Source: Saprospirales bacterium (GTDB lineage: Bacteria > Bacteroidota > Bacteroidia > Chitinophagales > Saprospiraceae). Taken from it: a DNA stretch of 7,006 nucleotides. Each line of letters begins with the position of its first letter. The first letter of the stretch is position 1. Location: the NCBI GenBank assembly GCA_003559985.1, contig PWJP01000080.1, forward strand, positions 1 to 7,006, written 5' to 3'. Shown in pieces: positions 1 through 6,622 of this stretch. The notes below the pieces were generated by a model. The model was not told where the DNA came from. It saw nothing but the letters and a program-made list of their open reading frames with translations, and did no database searches. The translations under genes were made by a program, and so were the position numbers.

Positions 1-6
1 AAATTA

Positions 7-33
7 TGCCACTTTTTTAGGCAGCTAGTGGCA
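7..33. repeat. stem-loop in the gap upstream of purD
   Basis: TGCCACT (7-13) and AGTGGCA (27-33) are perfect inverted repeats with a 13-base loop. Neither side has a proper T-run inside the window, although the left flank read on the minus strand is AT-rich. It could be the tail of a terminator for a gene beyond the left edge. The rest of 1-169 shows no gene: all three plus frames close within the first 40 bases, and the longest minus-strand frame near purD is about 30 codons with no recognisable content. Confidence 0.25.
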
Positions 34-169
34 AAATAGAATCGCCATTCAAGACCAGTGATACAATTTCCATATTAGAAACCTGCCAAATTGGGAAAAA
101 CCAGAGAATTAAACACCCTTTTGTCCATGTCTTCTATCCGCATAGCCTTATCTTTACGCAAAAAATAAT

Positions 170-1441
170 ATGAACGTATTGATATTTGGTAACGGCGGAA
201 GAGAACACGCCCTCTGCACCAAAGTTCAACAGAGCAAAACCGTCGAAAATTTGTGGGTCAGCCCCGGAAATGCAGGCACTGCAATGACTGCCAAAAATGT
301 TGATCTGCCGTTAAAAGAAGCCAAAGCTATAAGGGATTTTATTGTCAAAGAGAACATAGGGCTAGTTATTATCGGCCCTGAAGCTCCGCTGGCTGACGGT
401 CTCGCAGACCAATTGCAGGCAATCCCGGAATTGAATGAAGTGCGAATACTGGGACCGGGAAAATCGGGTGCCCGACTGGAGGGAAGCAAGAGTTTTGCCA
501 AGGAATTCATGTTCAAGCACCGAATACCTACGGCCAATTACAGAGAGTTTACGCGGGAAAATCTCGAGGAGGGCATCAGTTACCTGGAAAGCTATCCGGG
601 TCCATATGTGCTGAAGGCGGATGGTCTGGCCGCTGGAAAAGGAGTGATAATCTCTGAGAACACTGCAGAGGCCAAAAAGGCCCTGACTGAAATGTTGGAC
701 GGAAAATTTGGAGGAGCCTCGGAAAAAGTGGTTGTGGAGGAGTTTCTCGATGGGACTGAATTCTCTGTATTTGTTCTCACCGATGGCAAAAACTATCAGT
801 TGCTTCCGGAAGCCAAGGATTACAAGCGCATAGGCGAGGGTGATACCGGACCTAATACCGGTGGCATGGGCGCGATTTCACCAGTCCCATTTTTTAAGGG
901 CAAACTTAAAGAGCGGGTTATTGAGGAGATAATTGAGCCAACGCTGGTGGGTTTGCAAAAGGAAAAAATCTCCTACTGCGGGTTCATCTTTTTCGGCTTG
1001 ATCAATCACCGGGGTGCTCCAAAAGTCATTGAGTACAACTGCAGACTCGGCGACCCTGAAACACAGGCCATTTTACCGCGCATCGATTCTGACCTGGTCG
1101 GCCATATTATCTCAGCTATCGATGGTGAACCCGGTGATGGGATACAGATTTCGCCCAATTCATCGGCTGCAGTAATTGCTGCATCAGAAGGATATCCGGG
1201 ACCGGTCGAAAAGGGCAAACCAATTTCCGGGTTGGATGACATCTCAGACAGTCACGTCTTCCATGCGGGAACAAAAGTGCAAGGAGACGGAATTGTGACC
1301 AACGGCGGTCGTGTATTGGCCATAAGTTCATTGGCAAAAACCTCAAAAGAGGCTGTGGCAAAGTCTTACAATAACATGAACAAGATTTGCTACGAGGGAA
1401 TCACCTATCGAAAAGACATAGGTAAAGACATCCTCGATTGA
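170..1441 (+). CDS. purD: Phosphoribosylamine--glycine ligase (GAR synthetase)
   Basis: This enzyme joins 5-phosphoribosylamine and glycine with ATP to make glycinamide ribonucleotide, the second step of de novo purine synthesis, in the cytoplasm. The 423 residues match the usual bacterial length (about 420-430) and the family motifs occur in order. GGREHAL is at residues 9-15 and PEAPLADGL at 70-78. A GARLEGSK stretch lies near 100. LKADGLAAGKGV at 148-159 opens the ATP-grasp nucleotide-binding region. EEFLDGTEFSV is at 190-200, the GDTGPNTGGMGA signature ends at 235, and YNCRLGDPETQ at 289-299 carries metal-binding Glu/Asn-type residues. The C-terminal domain has GYPGPVEKG, FHAGT and NGGRVL. 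The start at 170 is the only one that keeps the N-terminal Rossmann-like NVLIFGNGGREHA intact. It is preceded by an A-rich stretch without a Shine-Dalgarno sequence. The gene stands alone here with no other pur gene visible, and nothing suggests truncation. Confidence 0.97.
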   Translation: MNVLIFGNGGREHALCTKVQQSKTVENLWVSPGNAGTAMTAKNVDLPLKEAKAIRDFIVKENIGLVIIGPEAPLADGLADQLQAIPELNEVRILGPGKSGARLEGSKSFAKEFMFKHRIPTANYREFTRENLEEGISYLESYPGPYVLKADGLAAGKGVIISENTAEAKKALTEMLDGKFGGASEKVVVEEFLDGTEFSVFVLTDGKNYQLLPEAKDYKRIGEGDTGPNTGGMGAISPVPFFKGKLKERVIEEIIEPTLVGLQKEKISYCGFIFFGLINHRGAPKVIEYNCRLGDPETQAILPRIDSDLVGHIISAIDGEPGDGIQISPNSSAAVIAASEGYPGPVEKGKPISGLDDISDSHVFHAGTKVQGDGIVTNGGRVLAISSLAKTSKEAVAKSYNNMNKICYEGITYRKDIGKDILD

Positions 1442-1459
1442 GGCAATCAGAGTATTTTT
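1436..1459 (+). terminator. weak terminator-like element at the end of purD
   Basis: GATTG (1436-1440) and CAATC (1444-1448) form a five-base-pair hairpin over the purD stop codon, and a run of five T (1455-1459) follows after six bases. The stem is short and the T-run is displaced, so this is a weak candidate. A second small perfect hairpin, GCCGG-TTAT-CCGGC at 1529-1542, has no T-run. Confidence 0.22.
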
Positions 1460-1508
1460 CCGAAATGAAAGTGTACGGTGCGAGATAAAAAAATGAACTA
1501 AAGAATAC

Positions 1509-1801
1509 TTACCAAACATCTTCCTCTAGCCGGTTATCCGGCAGGTTACCAAAGTTGTTAAATTCTATTATTTTTGCATCCTGTTTGAAATTATCAGGTA
1601 AAACCATTGTGGTGCTTGAAAATTTTAGAAATTCCAGGTTCTCAAAGCTTAATTCAGGAATTAATAGAAGTTCTGTACCTGATTTTTGGTTAAAAATAAG
1701 TCAGTTGATTCAATTGCGGTTATTGGCGGTAACAGGCCTAAAGAAGGTGCATCAATAACCGTAAGGAAGTATTGAGAGAGAAAAGAGCAATTTGATATGT
1801 G
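1509..1801 (-). pseudogene. possible decayed minus-strand gene remnant
   Basis: On the minus strand, a frame open from 1700 to a TAA at 1511-1509 gives 63 residues with a protein-like composition. It includes SGTELLLIPELSFENLEFL in the first third and ends in NLPDNRLEEDVW. A second frame, open from 1801 to 1661, contains VIDAPSLGLLPPITAIEST and would join the first if one base were added in the run of five identical bases at 1683-1687. Neither frame has a good start codon at its beginning, and upstream of 1801 all minus frames are closed. I do not recognise the family. The idea of a frameshifted remnant rests only on composition and on the plausible join; it may be chance open frame in AT-rich DNA. 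Confidence 0.25.
1714..1764. repeat. inverted repeat with a 13-position stem
   Basis: CGGTTATTG (1717-1725) is the exact reverse complement of CAATAACCG (1753-1761). Pairing extends through a G-T wobble at each end of this core and two further A-T pairs outward, giving a stem of 1714-1726 with 1752-1764 around a 25-base loop that contains AGGCCT. There is no T-run after it on either strand, so it does not look like an intrinsic terminator. It may be an operator or leader structure for the downstream operon, or chance. Confidence 0.35.
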
Positions 1802-1832
1802 TTACAGGTCTTTAGAAATAATTTACAGGGCC

Positions 1833-1859
1833 GGAGGACAGTTAATGAAAGCAAAATAG
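1833..1859 (+). promoter_or_regulatory. Shine-Dalgarno plus four-codon mini-frame in the operon leader
   Basis: GGAGG (1833-1837) sits seven bases before an ATG (1845-1847) that opens a frame of four codons, Met-Lys-Ala-Lys, ending in TAG (1857-1859). The stop is 13 bases before the ATG of the PPIase gene at 1873, which has no Shine-Dalgarno sequence of its own (TAACCTTTTAGA precedes it). A ribosome loaded here could terminate and restart at 1873, giving coupled initiation. The mini-frame is in a different frame from the gene, so it is not an N-terminal extension. Confidence 0.3.
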
Positions 1860-1872
1860 ATAACCTTTTAGA

Positions 1873-3840
1873 ATGAAAATAGCGGCGATAATAATTTGTA
1901 TAAAAATGTGCTTGCTGGCCCAGCTTTACCCGCAGGATGGCAGTGATATTTTGTTCACCGTAGATAACACAGAAGTCACGGTAGATGAGTTTTTGTACAT
2001 TTTCAACAAAAACAATCCGGAGGGATTTCAGGCGGATGTGCAAGATGCTCGCGACTACCTGGATATGTACGTCAACTTTAAGCTAAAGGTACACCGGGCC
2101 CGGGAGATCGAGCTCGATACACTTCCCTCTTTAAGGGAGGAATTAGAGGGTTATCGCAGACAACTGTCCAAATCCTTTCTCATGAACCAGGAGGTAATGA
2201 AGCATCTGGTTGAGGAACTTTTTGAGAGAAAACAACATGACATAAATGTAAGTCACCTTTTGGTTGAAATTGAGCCCGGATCCGATGACTCCACCGTCCA
2301 GGCTGCTTACGAGGAAGCTAACAGATTGAGGGAGAAACTCATTGAAGCCGAATCTTTTAGTGAAGTTGCCCGTGCACACTCAGACGACCCCTCCGTTCGT
2401 CAAAATGGCGGAAACATTGGGTACCTGACTGCTCCCCTACCCGAGGGTTTTTACGAATTTGAAACAGCGGTTTACGAGACAGAAGTGGGAGAATTCAGCC
2501 AACCAGTCAAAAGCAATATGGGGTACCATATAGTACGTGTAAACGACCGTCGCACCGCGCGAGGGGAAGTCGAACTGGCGCACATACTCATTCGCTTTGC
2601 CACCGACGAGGATTCAGGCCCTACGCCTGAGGAAAAAGTTGATACCGTTTTAGAGGAATTGGAAAGTGGAAAATCATTCAGGGAAGTGGCACAGCGGCAT
2701 TCCGAAGATGCTGCAACGGCCAACAGAGGAGGTTACATTGGCTTTGCGGGAATCAATCTATTTGAGCGCTCATTTGAAGATGCCGCCTTTTCCATTCCAG
2801 AGGACGGGGCATACACCGGGCCTGTAGAGACCAGGGTCGGGTATCACATCATTCAGCGGATCAGTAAAAGACCACTGGATGATTTTGAAAAAATGAAACC
2901 CCTTTTGGAGCAACATCTCGAAGATTCCGATAGAAAGGATATAGCCATGCAGGAACTCATTGAGAGAATCAAAGAGGAGGCGGGTTACGAGCGAAACGAG
3001 GAGCTCCTCAGCGACTTCATAGCCAGCCTGGATGAAGAGTTTTTCTCTTACCGCTGGAGAGTTCCTGAAGACCTTGAGGATGACCTCCTTTTCACCATTG
3101 GAGGGCGAGAATACAAACTCTCTAAGTTTGCAGAAAACCTGAGACGAAATACCAGAATGCGTCTAAGGATGAGCCGCGAGACAGATTTGGATTATGCGGT
3201 CAGAAAGCTATACAAAGAATTTTCAGGAGATGCTGCAATAAGTTATCAGGAATCTATTCTCGAAGACACTTACCCCGAATTCAGGGCTCTTATGAGGGAG
3301 TATGAAGAGGGAATTCTTTTATTTGAGCTTACCAGGAGAAAAGTGTGGGACAGGGCTTCCGAAGATGAAGAAGGTCTCCGGCAATTTTACGAGGAAAATG
3401 CGCATAATTACATGACGCGAGAGACGGCAAAAATCGTAACTTATTCTATGGACCATGCAAACCAGCGAATGAGTGAGCGGATGTATTCTTTTGCACAGGA
3501 CAACGACCACTCCAGAGTGGTTTCCAGATTTGATGGCCGGAGAGGTATGGAAATCACCACGCAAATTGACACCCTGGACGAGAGAAATATTCCGGATCAA
3601 TTAGAAATGAGTGTTGGCAGTAAAACGGAATTAACTCCAACAGGAGAGGATAGTTTTACATTTTCTAAGGTCGAGTCCATCATTCCTCCGCGCCAGAGAA
3701 AATTGGAGGAGGCTCGCGGATTTGTGATCGCTGACTACCAGGATAGGCTGGAGAAAGAGTGGATGGCAGATCTAAAGGAAAAATACACGATAGAACTGGA
3801 TAAAGACGTAGTGGAAAGGGTAATGAAGAAATGGAAATAG
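1873..3840 (+). CDS. Periplasmic peptidyl-prolyl isomerase with two parvulin domains (PpiC/SurA type)
   Basis: Probably an exported prolyl cis-trans isomerase and chaperone for envelope proteins. The 655 residues start with a short hydrophobic signal peptide (about 1-20) followed by the ILFTVDNTEVTVDEFLYIF segment typical of the Bacteroidota family, then a charged SurA-N-like helical region to about 120. Parvulin domain 1 spans about 122-224, with His128 in VSHLLV, SDDPSVRQNGGNIGYL near 170-185, and His219 in GYHIV. Domain 2 spans about 234-330, with His237 in AHILIRF, RGGYIGF near 285-291, and His325 in GYHIIQ. Both domains therefore keep both active-site histidines. The remaining 320 residues are helical and charged. 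They include EYEEGILLFELTRRKVWDRA near 477-495 and a final block (about 500-650) that may be a third, degenerate PPIase-like fold. Start 1873 gives the signal peptide directly. The gene is first of three and overlaps the next by 10 bases. Confidence 0.9.
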   Translation: MKIAAIIICIKMCLLAQLYPQDGSDILFTVDNTEVTVDEFLYIFNKNNPEGFQADVQDARDYLDMYVNFKLKVHRAREIELDTLPSLREELEGYRRQLSKSFLMNQEVMKHLVEELFERKQHDINVSHLLVEIEPGSDDSTVQAAYEEANRLREKLIEAESFSEVARAHSDDPSVRQNGGNIGYLTAPLPEGFYEFETAVYETEVGEFSQPVKSNMGYHIVRVNDRRTARGEVELAHILIRFATDEDSGPTPEEKVDTVLEELESGKSFREVAQRHSEDAATANRGGYIGFAGINLFERSFEDAAFSIPEDGAYTGPVETRVGYHIIQRISKRPLDDFEKMKPLLEQHLEDSDRKDIAMQELIERIKEEAGYERNEELLSDFIASLDEEFFSYRWRVPEDLEDDLLFTIGGREYKLSKFAENLRRNTRMRLRMSRETDLDYAVRKLYKEFSGDAAISYQESILEDTYPEFRALMREYEEGILLFELTRRKVWDRASEDEEGLRQFYEENAHNYMTRETAKIVTYSMDHANQRMSERMYSFAQDNDHSRVVSRFDGRRGMEITTQIDTLDERNIPDQLEMSVGSKTELTPTGEDSFTFSKVESIIPPRQRKLEEARGFVIADYQDRLEKEWMADLKEKYTIELDKDVVERVMKKWK

Positions 3841-4565
3841 TTGGGAAAAAATCTGAAGGAACCGGGATATCAGGCTCAGTACTAATAGCCTTTGCCCTGA
3901 TTTTGGCTATTTCATTTACATACACTGCCTGCGACAAGAACGCGCAAATCACCAACCGAGGTGAATTGCTTGCTGAGGTGGGTGACAAGAAATTGTATAA
4001 GAGTGATTTTGACCATCTCCTCAGAATTATCGGTCCGGATGACGACACCAGTAAGGTGATTAAACCAGCCATTGAAAATTGGGTCAGAGATCAGGCGTTT
4101 TTACTGGAAGCAGAAAAAAAATTCGATGGCACATCATCCATTGACAGAAAAGTGGAGAAGTACCGTGCAGCACTTTTGCGACACGAACTCGAATCGAGAT
4201 TGGTAACCGAAAACCTGGATACTGCCGTTACAGCTGTACAGAAGCGCAGATTTCACGAAAACAATATCGAGCAATTTCTGGCCCCGGAACCACACCTTAA
4301 AGCAAGATTGGTCAAATTACCTGAAGGTGCGGGAAATATATGGGGAGTAAGAAATCAAGTATTCGATTTGGATCTCTCAGACAGTGAGGTTCAGGAAAAA
4401 GTAGATGAAGCCCAGGGACAATGGATAATGGATCCCTCTAAATGGTATTCGTACAGAGAATTTTCCCTCATGACGAATAAAGAAATAGGGGCGGAAAATA
4501 TTATCCCCGGCTATGAGTTTTCCTATGTGAGTGAAAATCGGCGCTTTTTTCTCAAAGTGGTGTAA
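3831..4565 (+). CDS. SurA-N/PpiC-like lipoprotein, cut short by an in-frame TAA
   Basis: This is the middle member of the PPIase cluster, 244 residues as read. It starts inside the last codons of the preceding gene (10-base overlap), with GGAAAGG at 3813-3819 as a possible ribosome-binding site. An N-terminal hydrophobic segment (about 16-31) ends in TYTAC with Cys34, a plausible but imperfect lipobox (Tyr at -3). Then comes ELLAEVGDKKLYKSDFDHLL, a SurA-N-like beginning, and a mostly helical body. I see no GGxxG or GYHI-type parvulin signatures, so it is probably a non-catalytic chaperone partner rather than an isomerase. In Bacteroidota this slot normally holds a protein of about 280-300 residues. 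Here the frame meets TAA at 4563-4565 but stays open for 52 more codons to TGA at 4722-4724, so the intact gene would be 3831-4724 with 296 residues. The product as read is probably missing its C-terminal helix. Confidence 0.8.
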   Translation: MEIVGKKSEGTGISGSVLIAFALILAISFTYTACDKNAQITNRGELLAEVGDKKLYKSDFDHLLRIIGPDDDTSKVIKPAIENWVRDQAFLLEAEKKFDGTSSIDRKVEKYRAALLRHELESRLVTENLDTAVTAVQKRRFHENNIEQFLAPEPHLKARLVKLPEGAGNIWGVRNQVFDLDLSDSEVQEKVDEAQGQWIMDPSKWYSYREFSLMTNKEIGAENIIPGYEFSYVSENRRFFLKVV

Positions 4566-4724
4566 GTGGTCGAGGAGGGAGAACCACTCCCTTTGCAGCG
4601 AGTCGAAGACCATGTGCGTCAACTTATTTTAATGGAGAGGCGCAATGAATTAACCTCGAGAATCAGGAATGACCTCTACCAGCGAGAAATGCGCAGTAAC
4701 AACATAAAAATACACTATCAATGA
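4566..4724 (+). pseudogene. severed C-terminal tail of the middle PPIase-cluster gene
   Basis: The same frame as the 3831 gene continues after the TAA for 52 sense codons and ends in TGA at 4722-4724. The tail reads VVEEGEPLPLQRVEDHVRQL, then ILMERRNELTSRIRNDLY, ending NNIKIHYQ. This fits the C-terminal pattern I remember for this family: a Pro-Leu turn, a helix with an (I/L)L-x-(K/R)R core, and a short final strand. The terminal TGA shares bases with the next start (ATGA at 4721-4724), the usual junction of an intact operon. GTG at 4566 or ATG at 4632 could allow restarting, but neither has a well-placed Shine-Dalgarno sequence. Confidence 0.75.
4574..4594 (+). other. stem-loop 8-10 bases after the in-frame stop
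   Basis: AGGGAG (4576-4581) pairs with CTCCCT (4587-4592) around a five-base loop AACCA, and two more G-T pairs can form outward (4574-4575 with 4593-4594). It lies within codons for the EEGEPLPL segment, so it may be a by-product of coding. Its distance from the TAA is similar to that of known readthrough-stimulating structures. Confidence 0.35.
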
Positions 4725-6172
4725 TAAGGTTTTTGAACATTTTCCCTGCAACAATGGCAACGGTTCTAATTGCCGCTGTGTTTTGCTTTACAACTGAGCT
4801 TCAAGCCCAGGATAAAAAACTCCTGGACAGGGTCATTGCTCAGGTTGGCGGTGAATTTATACTTCTTTCGGAGGTGGAGCAACAGTATCAATACTTACAG
4901 GAAAATTTCCCTGATGAGGTAGATCCGGTGGGTACCCGGTGCGAAGTTCTGGAGAACGCTCTGGCGCAAAACCTGCTAGTCCATCACGCCATCCTTGACT
5001 CCGTAATTGTACCGATGGAGGAAGTGGATATGCAGATCGAAGCCAGGATTGACCGTATCGTTCAACAAATGGGAGGGGATGTCGCAGCCTTTGAGGACTT
5101 TTATGGAATGACCATTGAGCAAGTAAAAGAGGACCAGCGAAAACCACTAAGGAATCAACTCCTCGCTGAAAGAATGCAGGCCAAAATCACCCGGGATGTG
5201 GAGGCAACACCATCTCAGGTGGTTGATTTCTTCAACAGCATACCCCGGGACAGCCTTCCTTTTTACAATGCAGAGGTACAAATTGCAGAACTGGTAAAAA
5301 TACCGGAAGCCAGTCATGAAGAAAGGGAGCAAGCCCTAAATAAGATCACTGAACTCCGGGATAAAATAATAAGGCAGGAAGAGACTTTCGAAACTCTTGC
5401 TATCAGATATTCAGATGATCCGGGCTCCGGCCGCCAGGGAGGAGATCTCGGTTGGCAAAGGCGGGGTACTTTTGTACCGGAATTTGAGGCCACAGTATTT
5501 AACCTGGAGCCGGGAGAAATTTCCGATCCGGTCGAAACCGAGTTTGGTTTTCATATCATTGAACTACTGGAGAGAAGAGGAAACAGCATCAATGCGCGAC
5601 ACATCCTTGTAACACCTCGTATCACTCAAAATGATAAAGATTTGGCGAGAAACGAACTCGACAGCATCAGAAATCTTATAATTACAGACACCATACCTTT
5701 TGACCGGGCAGTGAGAAGGTTCGGAAGTGAAAAGGTACAATCTTACAACAACGGTGGGCGCAAGGTCAATCAAGCAACGGGAAATACCTTTTTTGAAGTC
5801 GGGCAACTCGATCCAGATGTTTATTTCTCCGTAATCGATCTTCAAGTCGGTGAGATATCTGAAGTGGTAGAATTTTCAGAAAGAGGTGGCGACACCGAGT
5901 ATAAAATCTTCAAGCTAATCTCCAGAACCAGACCTCACAGAGCCAATTTACAACAGGATTATACCAAGATCAAAGACCTGGCTACCGAGTACAAAAGGGC
6001 TCAGCATTTCAATGAATGGCTTTTGGAGAAGCTGGGAGAAACTTACATCAGGGTTGACAAGCTTTACAACGAATGTCCCAATATGGAGTTTTGGCTGGGT
6101 GAATCTAAGGAGATGACTGACCAGGAACTCTATCAGCAAATCGAACAAACTCCCGACATACCGCCTCAGTAA
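4721..6172 (+). CDS. SurA-like periplasmic chaperone / peptidyl-prolyl isomerase
   Basis: Third gene of the cluster, 483 residues, resembling SurA, which escorts unfolded outer-membrane proteins across the periplasm. The signal peptide covers about 1-29, with likely cleavage at LQA-QDKK. A SurA-N domain follows (about 33-175), beginning LLDRVIAQVGGEFILLSEVE. Parvulin domain 1 (about 183-285) keeps SDDPGSGRQGGDLGW, FVPEFEATVFNLEPGEISDP and GFHII (His278), but its first strand reads AEVQIAELV, so the usual N-terminal active-site His is absent. Domain 2 (about 291-401) has ARHILV with His294, but ends EYKIFKL and lacks the C-terminal His. A C-terminal helix near 405-440 ends in TYIRVDKLY, followed by about 30 extra acidic residues. 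The start at 4721 forms an ATGA overlap with the preceding frame. Met12 is an alternative start but would shorten the signal peptide. The gene ends in tandem TAA TAA. The symbol surA would be a reasonable name by similarity. Confidence 0.9.
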   Translation: MIRFLNIFPATMATVLIAAVFCFTTELQAQDKKLLDRVIAQVGGEFILLSEVEQQYQYLQENFPDEVDPVGTRCEVLENALAQNLLVHHAILDSVIVPMEEVDMQIEARIDRIVQQMGGDVAAFEDFYGMTIEQVKEDQRKPLRNQLLAERMQAKITRDVEATPSQVVDFFNSIPRDSLPFYNAEVQIAELVKIPEASHEEREQALNKITELRDKIIRQEETFETLAIRYSDDPGSGRQGGDLGWQRRGTFVPEFEATVFNLEPGEISDPVETEFGFHIIELLERRGNSINARHILVTPRITQNDKDLARNELDSIRNLIITDTIPFDRAVRRFGSEKVQSYNNGGRKVNQATGNTFFEVGQLDPDVYFSVIDLQVGEISEVVEFSERGGDTEYKIFKLISRTRPHRANLQQDYTKIKDLATEYKRAQHFNEWLLEKLGETYIRVDKLYNECPNMEFWLGESKEMTDQELYQQIEQTPDIPPQ

Positions 6173-6188
6173 TAAATTTTTTTCGGTA

Positions 6189-6309
6189 TTTCACAGATGA
6201 AATGTGAAAATTCCAGAAGGAGTAACGGTTAGGAGTGTTTTTCTCCAAACAAGTGGGATTTAAATTAATAACAGGGAACCCAACAATCTGATATCTGGTT
6301 AGAAACCAG
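6189..6309. terminator. two stem-loops in the convergent gap
   Basis: TTTCACA (6189-6195) pairs with TGTGAAA (6203-6209) over a seven-base loop. CTGGTT (6295-6300) pairs with AACCAG (6304-6309) over three bases. The gap 6173-6373 lies between convergent genes and must stop transcription from both sides. Neither hairpin is followed by a clean T-run on the relevant strand; a T-run at 6177-6183 precedes the first. They are therefore only candidate termination or mRNA-end structures. I see no gene in this gap. Confidence 0.25.
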
Positions 6310-6373
6310 CAACAAGGGGTTAATCAATTGAGAATATTACGCACTTTAATACCCGTGGGATGGCGATACTAAA

Positions 6374-6622
6374 TCAAGCCAATTCTTCTTCGATCTGCTC
6401 ATCTCTCTTGTGTTTCCAATAGAAAAAGGCAAGTGTACCCACAACGAGGTAAGGGGCAGCCAGGAGATAAAGGATACCGTTGTTCAATCCCAAACCAGCA
6501 GATCCACCACCGGCGTAATTGGATTCCACCGTCATTCTGCACATGGGGCACTGAGCCGCCATCTCAACCACAACGATGGTTAAGAAAAAGGCGGTCAAAA
6601 GGATGTATTTGGTATATTTCAT
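6374..6622 (-). CDS. Small membrane protein with a CPMC motif
   Basis: An 82-residue protein of unknown function. Residues 1-24 form a hydrophobic signal or anchor. CPMCRM follows directly (Cys25, Cys28, with Met27 and Met30), then a glycine-rich linker (AGGGSAGLGLNNG near 37-49), a second membrane helix (about 50-69, ILYLLAAPYLVVGTLAFFYW) and a charged tail ending EEELA. From memory, similar small proteins with CPMC and GILYLL segments occur beside DUF420 and SCO-type genes in Bacteroidota respiratory loci, but they have no established role. The CxxC plus Met arrangement suggests a copper or redox function, which is inference. I chose ATG at 6622-6620. A longer frame from TTG at 6631 adds only Met-Ser-Ala and has no support. 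Gln at -1 makes a lipobox unlikely. Confidence 0.75.
   Translation of the reverse strand: MKYTKYILLTAFFLTIVVVEMAAQCPMCRMTVESNYAGGGSAGLGLNNGILYLLAAPYLVVGTLAFFYWKHKRDEQIEEELA

Larger units (their letters stand above)
1442..1872. other. 431-base gap without an intact gene
   Basis: No intact recognisable gene lies between purD and the PPIase operon. The stretch is more AT-rich than its neighbours. It contains a GC-rich mini-hairpin (1529-1542), a possible decayed minus-strand frame (1509-1801), a long-stemmed inverted repeat (1714-1764) and a GGAGG-led four-codon frame just before the operon (1833-1859). The operon promoter is presumably inside, but I could not locate a convincing -33/-7 pair. 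Confidence 0.6.

Noticed and set aside
149..156. TATCTTTA as a -7 promoter element for purD
   Set aside because: It differs from TAnnTTTG at the last base, and the nearest TTTTG upstream is about 25 bases away, beyond normal spacing.
1569..1576. TATTTTTG as the operon promoter
   Set aside because: It matches the -7 consensus but has no TTTG at suitable spacing, lies in AT-rich DNA and would leave a leader of nearly 300 bases.
1555..1758. A 67-codon plus-strand frame beginning with TTG
   Set aside because: It has no recognisable content, an unusual start and no ribosome-binding site. The opposite strand looks more protein-like over the same bases.
1714..1764. Inverted repeat considered as an integron attC site
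   Set aside because: The terminal GTTRRRY and RYYYAAC core sites are absent and no cassette structure surrounds it.
1738..2043. A 101-codon minus-strand frame covering the start of the two-parvulin gene
   Set aside because: It is the antisense shadow of a well-supported gene and has a composition unlike a real protein.
4563..4565. In-frame stop considered as selenocysteine or as a reassigned codon
   Set aside because: Selenocysteine uses TGA, not TAA. TAA is used as a normal tandem stop at the end of the SurA-like gene, so reassignment is unlikely.
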